NCBI GenBank assembly: GCA_964474685.1
Contig: CAYYTE010000048.1
Coordinates: 1 to 9,290 of the forward strand
Length of the DNA stretch: 9,290 nucleotides
Reading direction: 5' to 3'
Source of the DNA: UBA1737 sp964474685
Lineage (GTDB): Bacteria; Bacillota_I; Bacilli_A; ML615J-28; CAG-313
The position numbers were made by a program, and so were the translations under genes. Shown piece by piece: positions 6,491-9,290 of the stretch (position 1 is the stretch's first letter; the number at the start of each line of letters is the position of its first letter). The notes below the pieces were generated by a model. The model was not told the origin of the DNA. It saw only the letters and a list, made by a program, of their open reading frames with translations, and ran no database searches.

Positions 6491-7373
6491 AAAGTATCAG
6501 TTCAAAGGTATAATAATACTACTGATTGCGGCATTTATCTGGGGTTCGACATTTGTTGCTCAACGACTTGGTGCAATGGTAATGGGGCCTTTTACTTTTT
6601 TGTTTTGGCGGTCTTTAACTGCTTGTGTCTTTTTATATCCTCTTTCGTTTATCATAAAATGTTATAATAAAACACCTTTTATAAAGAAAACAAAAAATTA
6701 TTTTCCTATTATACTCCTATTATTCTTATGTGGTTTAAGCTTGTTTATTGCCAGTTTTTTGCAACAAATCGGTTTAAAAACGACAACTGCTGGAAAAAGT
6801 GGATTCTTGACTTCTTTGTATATTCTCTTTGTACCTTTGCTTGGCCTCTTACTTCATAAAAAGGTTACTCCAAGGATTTGGATTGGGATTTTGATTGCCT
6901 GTATTGGTTCTTTTCTTTTATCTTATGATGGCGGTTTTACTATAAGAATAGGCGATTTATTTACTATTATTTCTGCAGTATTTTTTGCGGTTCAGATTCT
7001 TTGTATAGAAAAGTTAAATACTAACGTGTCTTCTTTCTTTATTTGCAGTATTCAATTTACAATTGTTACTATATTTTCATTTATTGCTATGATGGTATTA
7101 GAAAATCCATCTATAAATGAGCTATCCAAAGGATGGGGAGCTATCCTTTATGCGGGAATTTTATCTAGTGGCATAGCTTATACTTGTCAAATTATCGGAC
7201 AAAAATCAACGAATGTTAATGTATCAGCTCTACTTATGAGCTTGGAAAGTGTCTTCTCTTTAATATGTGGAATAATCATTTTAGATGAGTCTCTATCCAT
7301 TCTTCAGTTTTCGGGGTGCATTTTAATATTTTGTGGAGTAATTTTTGCTCAACTTCGATTCTATAGGCGATAA
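6480..7373 (+). CDS. DMT-superfamily (EamA) transporter, last gene of the biotin operon
   Basis: This 297-residue membrane protein has the two-fold EamA repeat: about 10-148 and 157-292, five helices each. Hallmarks are AAFIWGSTFVAQRLG (17-31), TAGKSGFLTSLYILFVPLLG (103-122), GILIACIGSFLLS (136-148) in the first half and SALLMSLESVFSLICGIIILDE (249-270) in the second. The substrate cannot be read from sequence, because DMT proteins carry amino acids, nucleosides, vitamins and other metabolites. Its ATG lies inside the end of bioY (11-base overlap) with only a weak GGAG 11 bases upstream, so it is a coupled operon member under the BirA box. E. coli YigM, a biotin transporter, belongs to this superfamily, which makes biotin or a related compound an attractive but unproven substrate. 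A terminator follows. Confidence 0.9.
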   Translation: MENKKYQFKGIIILLIAAFIWGSTFVAQRLGAMVMGPFTFLFWRSLTACVFLYPLSFIIKCYNKTPFIKKTKNYFPIILLLFLCGLSLFIASFLQQIGLKTTTAGKSGFLTSLYILFVPLLGLLLHKKVTPRIWIGILIACIGSFLLSYDGGFTIRIGDLFTIISAVFFAVQILCIEKLNTNVSSFFICSIQFTIVTIFSFIAMMVLENPSINELSKGWGAILYAGILSSGIAYTCQIIGQKSTNVNVSALLMSLESVFSLICGIIILDESLSILQFSGCILIFCGVIFAQLRFYRR

Positions 7374-7418
7374 TATATAAAGAACAATAAAGAATTTTTA
7401 CTTGTATAAGAAATCTAC

Positions 7419-7456
7419 AAAGAATAGTTTCTAGAAGAAGCTATTCTTTTCTCTTA
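7419..7456 (+). terminator. Intrinsic terminator of the biotin operon
   Basis: A 13-bp stem pairs 7419-7431 with 7437-7449 (one G-U pair) around a TAGAA loop, followed by a pyrimidine-rich tail with short T runs (7447-7456). It ends the birA-bioY-transporter unit about 45 bases after the last stop. Confidence 0.8.
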
Positions 7457-7740
7457 TTATTCGTTTAATTGATAAATTGCATTTCTAAATATAATTGGTT
7501 TTGTTGTTTGCTACGATTTAAAAATAATAGATTGTTTTAAAAATAAAAAAAATCTGAATATACGCAGGAAATGAAAGATGTAATGTTTTAGGCAATAAAA
7601 AGGGATGACAAGTTAGAATTTGATCTAAAATCATTAGGAAATAATGTTTCTGTAATTGATCACATATCAAAAAATATATGAACAACCTACAATTGAACAA
7701 ACAAGATAAGTTGCAAACAAATTGAGCAAACTATCAAAAA
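7457..7740. other. Gene-poor AT-rich stretch, no supported gene
   Basis: All forward frames are broken by frequent stops and no ribosome binding site precedes any start. A 60-residue reverse-strand frame (7518-7700) has no recognisable content and no ribosome binding site. Some forward segments around 7610-7680 could be badly decayed upstream parts of the transposase remnant that follows, but no motif supports that. No inverted terminal repeat of an insertion sequence was found. Confidence 0.5.
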
Positions 7741-8163
7741 GGAATAGACATATGAAGACAAATTTAATGCTTTACTCATCTGTATTATACCAATCATGCT
7801 GAATTATGATTACAAGAAGCTTTAAATCAATGATGTGTTATGGAGAATTGATGAAATTGTTAGAATAACAAATTTAGAATTATATGTTAGACAATCTATG
7901 TGACTAGTAAATCTAGAATTAATGTTCACTTCATAGTTTGTAATGTAGCATTGATAATAATTCGTATGATGAAATTAAAATATAGTCTCTCATTTGAAGG
8001 AATTACGAGTCAATTGAATATGTGCTATTATTTGAATGAAGAATACAACGGTGTTAAAATACTGAAAAGTAAAAGGTTTAGTGAATTTGATTCATTAGCA
8101 ATATCCATTACTGTGGATTGTGCTTCTTTAGATGATTTTCTCGAATTAATTTGCAATCTATAA
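7741..8163 (+). pseudogene. Degenerate IS1634-like transposase, C-terminal remnant
   Basis: The most intact part, from GTG at 7900 to TAA at 8163, encodes TSKSRINVHFIVCNVALIII and a tail, which resembles the end of IS1634-family DDE transposases (a conserved RI-x-x-HF-x-x-C-x-x-AL-x-x-x-R block). In another frame just upstream, 7841-7882 encodes WRIDEIVRITNLEL, matching the W-x-IE-x-x-FR-x-tK-x-x-LE block that precedes it in this family. The sequence at 7889-7900 (AGACAATCTATG) looks like an Arg-Pro-Ile-Tyr-Val stretch that lost one C, explaining one frameshift. Further upstream, YEDKFNALLIC (7751-7783) and YYTNHAEL resemble the KYDGFYA-x-x-TN region in two frames. With at least three frame breaks and stops throughout, the element is dead. 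N-terminal parts and IS ends are not recognisable. Confidence 0.72.
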
Positions 8164-8424
8164 AAATAAGACTTACAAAATAAAAAAAACTAATCCATCA
8201 TTTTATCAAATAAACAATTTAAAGTATAATAACTGTCAAAGTTTGTAAATCTTTCTTGATTAACCTTAATATTTATCATTTTTTTATCAGTGATATAATA
8301 GAAGATTAATCATTAAACCTATTAATGTATTTTTTGCACTATCTTATTATTCTCTTTTAACTTAATTATTTATTTGGCATGCAAGAAAAAAATAATCATA
8401 TTACTATATTTAAACGTTTTCATA
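8164..8424. other. AT-rich intergenic stretch, no supported gene
   Basis: No start codon with a ribosome binding site and no coding-like frame is visible. Several -10-like matches occur (TATAAT at 8225-8230; TGATATAAT at 8291-8299, an extended -10) without matching -35 boxes. A weak 6-bp hairpin (8311-8316 with 8322-8327) is followed by a T run. None can be assigned to a gene, and AT-rich DNA produces such matches by chance. Confidence 0.5.
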
Positions 8425-8433
8425 TGTTATAAT
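8425..8433 (+). promoter_or_regulatory. Extended -10 promoter of the secreted protein gene
   Basis: TGTTATAAT combines TGn with a perfect TATAAT (8428-8433); the -35 region (TATATT, 8405-8410) is poor. Transcription would start near 8440, producing a leader of about 78 bases before the ATG at 8518. That leader begins almost immediately with a Shine-Dalgarno-like GGAGG. Confidence 0.6.
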
Positions 8434-8440
8434 AACAATT

Positions 8441-8512
8441 GGAGGAAAGGATATGTTTTGATTTATCTTTGTTATCTTAGAACTATCTCCCTTCAAATAA
8501 TATTAAAGGAGA
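8441..8512 (+). promoter_or_regulatory. Leader with minimal uORF and RBS-pairing segment
   Basis: GGAGGAAAGG (8441-8450) stands before ATG TTT TGA (8453-8461), a two-codon open frame with a proper ribosome binding site. Further on, TCTCC (8486-8490) plus TT (8492-8493) can pair with AAGGAGA (8506-8512), the Shine-Dalgarno of the secreted protein gene, with one bulged C. A ribosome at the uORF could influence folding or downstream initiation. The pairing is short, so its effect is uncertain. Confidence 0.35.
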
Positions 8513-8517
8513 AATAA

Positions 8518-8937
8518 ATGAAAAAAATTCTTATTACTTTTATTTTATTATCTGTTGTTATTTTTTCTTTGGGTATTGTAGCAAAAGCCGCTGTAAATTT
8601 GCCGGGGGGAAATAATAACACTCCTGGGATTAATCCAGCAACAAAACTTTTAGCATTATCAAGTTGTGTTTCTTTATGTGCTCGTTGGGGCAATGATACT
8701 GTAAATGATCATACAAAAGATTTTTACAAAGTATATTTATTTGCAAATGATATTAACTCAGCTTCAAACCTTACCTATAGTAGTATTTCCTCGTTAGCAA
8801 TTAGTAGAGGATTAGAATTAAATAGTAGTTATATCCCCTCTATGTCATGCACTTCAGTTTTAATTAATAAGGAATATGATTATGGATCTGATGATATATA
8901 TATATATATCGAAATAGCTGTTTTGATGAGGAACTAG
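8518..8937 (+). CDS. Secreted protein of unknown function, N-terminal part; frame broken in (AT)8 tract
   Basis: As it stands the frame encodes 139 residues from an ATG with a strong ribosome binding site (AAAGGAG, 6 bases upstream). Residues 1-24 are a classical signal peptide (MKKI, hydrophobic core, AKA before Ala25), so the product is exported by Sec. The mature part starts with a Gly/Asn/Pro-rich segment (LPGGNNNTPG) followed by a mixed domain with Cys at 49 and 53. I recognise no family. The last residues after YGSDDIYIY come from reading through the AT repeat into the wrong frame and end at TAG (8935-8937). In the frame two bases shifted, the sequence continues sensibly as RNSCFDEELEHFKVIVRY and stays open to the window end. 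The intact protein is therefore probably much longer. This copy is either a phase-OFF state of a contingency gene, a new pseudogene or a sequencing error in the repeat. Confidence 0.75.
   Translation: MKKILITFILLSVVIFSLGIVAKAAVNLPGGNNNTPGINPATKLLALSSCVSLCARWGNDTVNDHTKDFYKVYLFANDINSASNLTYSSISSLAISRGLELNSSYIPSMSCTSVLINKEYDYGSDDIYIYIEIAVLMRN
8894..8909 (+). repeat. (AT)8 dinucleotide repeat inside the secreted protein gene
   Basis: Sixteen bases of uninterrupted alternating AT lie within the coding region at the exact place where the frame switches. With eight units translation ends at 8937. With seven units (or ten) the upstream and downstream halves would be read as one frame. Such tracts expand and contract by slipped-strand mispairing during replication. 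Confidence 0.9.
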
Positions 8938-9290
8938 AACATTTTAAAGTTATAGTTCGATATACTGTGGAGCAAGATCCAGAAGGTCCAATATATGGAT
9001 TAGGTGTTAACCCGTTGTCCTCAGATAGTACTGCTACTTATGGAATTACAAATCCAATAAACCCAGTTGCAACATTTGTAGATACATATGGCCCTTTTAT
9101 CCGTTATTTTGATTCTAATCAAACAGAATATGGATACAACTCCTTGTATGATTCAAAAATTGATTTTACCTATTCTTTGAATCTCGGAGTTAAATCAACT
9201 GATTTTGTCATTATAGATTCTGATAAAGTAATCATCTCTAATTCTTCTTCTAAGGTTTATATGACAAAAGAACAACACTATCAAAGAAAT
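8895..9290 (+). CDS. Continuation of the secreted protein in the shifted frame (3' partial)
   Basis: The frame with codons in phase with 8940 is open from just after a TGA at 8892-8894 to the window edge, about 130 codons, with no start codon carrying a ribosome binding site. A GTG at 8967 is the only weak candidate. The encoded text (VRYTVEQDPEGPIYGLGVNP, later FVDTYGPFIRYFD and KIDFTYSLNLGVKSTDFVII) has the Ser/Thr/Asn/Tyr-rich composition of an extracellular protein and resembles the mature part of the 8518 product in style, so it is best read as the same gene displaced by the AT tract. No known domain is recognised and the C terminus, including any cell-wall anchor, lies outside the window. 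Confidence 0.65.

Noticed and set aside
7518..7700. 60-residue reverse-strand open frame
   Set aside because: It has no ribosome binding site, no domain and an AT-driven Phe/Leu/Ile composition in gene-poor DNA.
8242..8249. TTTGTAAA resembling a BirA half-site
   Set aside because: No complementary GGTTTACAA arm lies at the required distance; the nearby TTGATTAACC is not its inverted partner.
8291..8336. Extended -10 followed by a 6-bp hairpin and T run, suggesting a tiny RNA
   Set aside because: There is no -35, the hairpin has a single G-C pair, and the transcript would be about 30 bases; AT-rich chance is the simpler explanation.
8453..8508. Alternative code (TGA read as Trp) extending the MF uORF
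   Set aside because: Reading through TGA would give a short hydrophobic frame ending at a TAA, but other genes in the window end with TGA, so the standard code applies.
8493..8693. 66-residue reverse-strand open frame
   Set aside because: It lies opposite the signal-peptide region and leader of the secreted protein, has no ribosome binding site, and its content is unrecognisable.
1..9290. CRISPR array, tRNA, rRNA or known riboswitch
   Set aside because: No regularly spaced repeats, cloverleaf, rRNA-like segment or conserved riboswitch core was seen; the biotin operon leader is too short to hold one.

Overview
The window is AT-rich DNA with strong Gram-positive signals: AAGGAG-type ribosome binding sites, near-consensus sigma-A promoters and hairpin-plus-T-run terminators. 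TGA ends real genes (for example at 3826-3828 and 4800-4802), so the standard bacterial code applies and the mycoplasma code does not. A BspA-type leucine-rich-repeat lipoprotein, biotin scavenging by BirA/BioY without synthesis genes in view, and the small gene sizes suggest a host-associated low-GC Bacillota (an Erysipelotrichia- or uncultured Bacilli-like gut bacterium). That placement is inference.

Layout. 3-95: tail of an unidentified gene. 189-1211: a prohibitin-like SPFH membrane protein with its own promoter and terminator. 1332-3423: a two-gene unit of a BspA-type surface lipoprotein followed, 1 bp after its stop, by a YjjG/YfnB-type HAD nucleotidase-like hydrolase. 3616-4802: a small basic cysteine-containing ORF whose stop overlaps the start of an unrecognised multi-pass membrane protein, ended by a terminator. 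4848-7456: a biotin operon of birA, bioY and a DMT/EamA transporter, with a BirA-type operator on the promoter and a terminator behind. 7457-8517: gene-poor DNA holding the frameshifted C-terminal remnant of an IS1634-like transposase. 8518-window end: a secreted protein gene whose reading frame is broken inside an (AT)8 tract and stays open in another frame to the window edge.

How the genes work together. The biotin unit is the clearest circuit. BirA has an N-terminal helix-turn-helix and a complete ligase domain, and the inverted repeat at 4848-4878 covers the -35 box of the promoter driving birA, bioY and the transporter. Biotin sufficiency should therefore shut down both the ligase/repressor and uptake. 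BioY needs an energising EcfA/EcfA'/EcfT module, which must be encoded elsewhere.

Most worth a second look. The gene at 8518 looks like a phase-variable secreted protein: removing one AT unit from the tract joins the two halves into one open frame. The pair at 3616-4802 is unassigned and has RNA features around the second start that suggest translational coupling. No wholly new multi-gene system could be established from the sequence alone.
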